Assembly (NCBI GenBank): GCA_905182385.1
Contig: CAJJBS010000135.1
Location: 1 to 7,262, forward strand
DNA from: Fidelibacterota bacterium TCS55
GTDB lineage: Bacteria; Fidelibacterota; Marinisomatia; Marinisomatales; TCS55
DNA: 7,262 nucleotides
Direction of reading: 5' to 3'
Made by a program: the position numbers and the translations under genes. How positions within the stretch are numbered: the stretch's first letter is position 1; each line of letters opens with the position of its first letter. The notes under the pieces are model-generated. The model was given only the letters and a program-made list of their open reading frames with translations, ran no database searches and was not told where the DNA came from. Positions 6,440 through 7,262 of the stretch are shown in pieces.

Positions 6440-7262
6440 TGTCAGTCGCTTTTTTATGCCCAGGTCAAGCTTCACAAAAAGTCGGTATGGGTTATGATCT
6501 ATATAATAATACTAAATTAGGGAAAAAATATTTTGATATTGCTAATGATGTCATGAATGTTGATATAAAAAATATTATTTTTAATGGACCTGAAGAAAAA
6601 TTAAAACAAACTAACTATACTCAACCTGCTATTTATATCGTGAGTGTTATAATTGGTGAATTATTAATCAATAAAGGTATAAACCCTGTATGTGCAGCAG
6701 GGCATAGTTTAGGTGAATATTCAGCTTTGACCTTAGCAAAATCATTTGATTTCGTAACTGGGCTTGAATTGGTTAAAATTCGTTCAGAAGCCATGCAAAA
6801 TGCATGCAAACTAAATAAAGGCACTATGGCTGCGGTTATTGGTCTTGAGGATGATAAAATCATAGAAATATGTCAATCTCACGAAAATATTGGTATTGTT
6901 GTAGCGGCTAATTTTAATGCAAAAGCACAAGTTGTAATATCAGGTGAATTAAAAGCAATTAAATCAATTATACCTTTAATGAAGGAAGCTGGTGCTTTAA
7001 AAGTTTTAGAGCTAAATGTAAGTGGAGCCTTTCACTCTCCATTAATGAGCTCCGCAAAAAAAATTCTTTCTGATAAATTATCATCAATAAATATCAATAA
7101 TAGTAGTTTTCCAATCTATAGCAACAATACAGCTTTACCAATTTCTAATTCAAATGAAATTAAGAATGCTTTAATTGAGCAGTTAGATAGTCCTGTTCTT
7201 TGGCATCAATCAATTACTAAAATGATTAAAGATGGCGTCAAAAATGCTATCGAAGTTGGTCC
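6439..7262 (+). CDS. fabD: Malonyl-CoA:ACP transacylase FabD (3' truncated by window edge)
   Basis: The first 274 codons of FabD, usually about 310 residues, which moves malonyl from CoA to ACP to supply FabH and the elongating synthases. The nucleophile Ser90 is in GHSLGEYSAL. Arg115 (KIRSEAMQ) is placed to bind the malonyl carboxylate, and catalytic His199 is in SGAFHSPLM. The oxyanion loop is PGQASQ (8-13), with Ala where PGQGSQ is common. The sequence ends at EVGP, the start of the conserved C-terminal GPG motif. The start is GTG at 6439, sharing its G with the fabH TAG. No ATG occurs before the conserved N-terminus, and GGAG (6426-6429) lies 9 bases upstream. fabG and acpP often follow in this cluster, but they lie beyond the window. 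Confidence 0.95.
   Translation, partial: MSVAFLCPGQASQKVGMGYDLYNNTKLGKKYFDIANDVMNVDIKNIIFNGPEEKLKQTNYTQPAIYIVSVIIGELLINKGINPVCAAGHSLGEYSALTLAKSFDFVTGLELVKIRSEAMQNACKLNKGTMAAVIGLEDDKIIEICQSHENIGIVVAANFNAKAQVVISGELKAIKSIIPLMKEAGALKVLELNVSGAFHSPLMSSAKKILSDKLSSININNSSFPIYSNNTALPISNSNEIKNALIEQLDSPVLWHQSITKMIKDGVKNAIEVG

Noticed and set aside
6217..6863. Open frames on the - strand opposite the fabH end (6217-6435) and fabD (6633-6863).
   Set aside because: They are antisense to conserved catalytic regions, including the FabD GHSLGEY block, and have no supporting motif or ribosome binding site.

Overview
This window is an ordinary, gene-dense stretch of a low-GC bacterial chromosome. All ten genes lie on the + strand, most with only a few bases between them or a 1-4 base overlap. 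I see no mobile element, CRISPR array, tRNA, rRNA or strand switch. A lipobox lipoprotein with a SPOR (peptidoglycan-binding) domain points to a diderm bacterium. The AT-rich composition, compact spacing and gene mix would fit a streamlined marine lineage of the FCB type (for example Marinimicrobia/SAR406). That placement is an inference from general character, not from a diagnostic marker.

The left part (2-1597) is a TCA-cycle and nucleotide block: the 3' end of sucC, complete sucD and ndk. Succinyl-CoA synthetase makes a nucleoside triphosphate at substrate level, and nucleoside diphosphate kinase redistributes that phosphate among NTP pools. The middle part (1660-3692) holds two genes I cannot name. 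One is a lipoprotein with a PKD-like N-terminal half, a lysine-rich linker and a C-terminal SPOR domain. The other is a polytopic membrane protein that begins inside the stop codon of the first. They look like a translationally coupled cell-envelope pair.

The right part (3729-7262) is the widely conserved DUF177(yceD)-rpmF-plsX-fabH-fabD cluster, which couples a ribosome-related protein and ribosomal protein L32 to phospholipid and fatty-acid synthesis. PlsX makes acyl-phosphate from acyl-ACP, FabD loads malonate on ACP, and FabH performs the first condensation. fabD runs off the right edge. A hairpin followed by a T tract at the rpmF/plsX junction may attenuate transcription into the lipid genes.

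The most notable points are the uncharacterised SPOR lipoprotein/membrane protein pair, the possible attenuator, and repeated use of non-ATG starts (TTG at 2526, 3729 and 5453; GTG at 6439), several of them overlapping the preceding stop codon. I found no convincing evidence of a wholly new biological system here.
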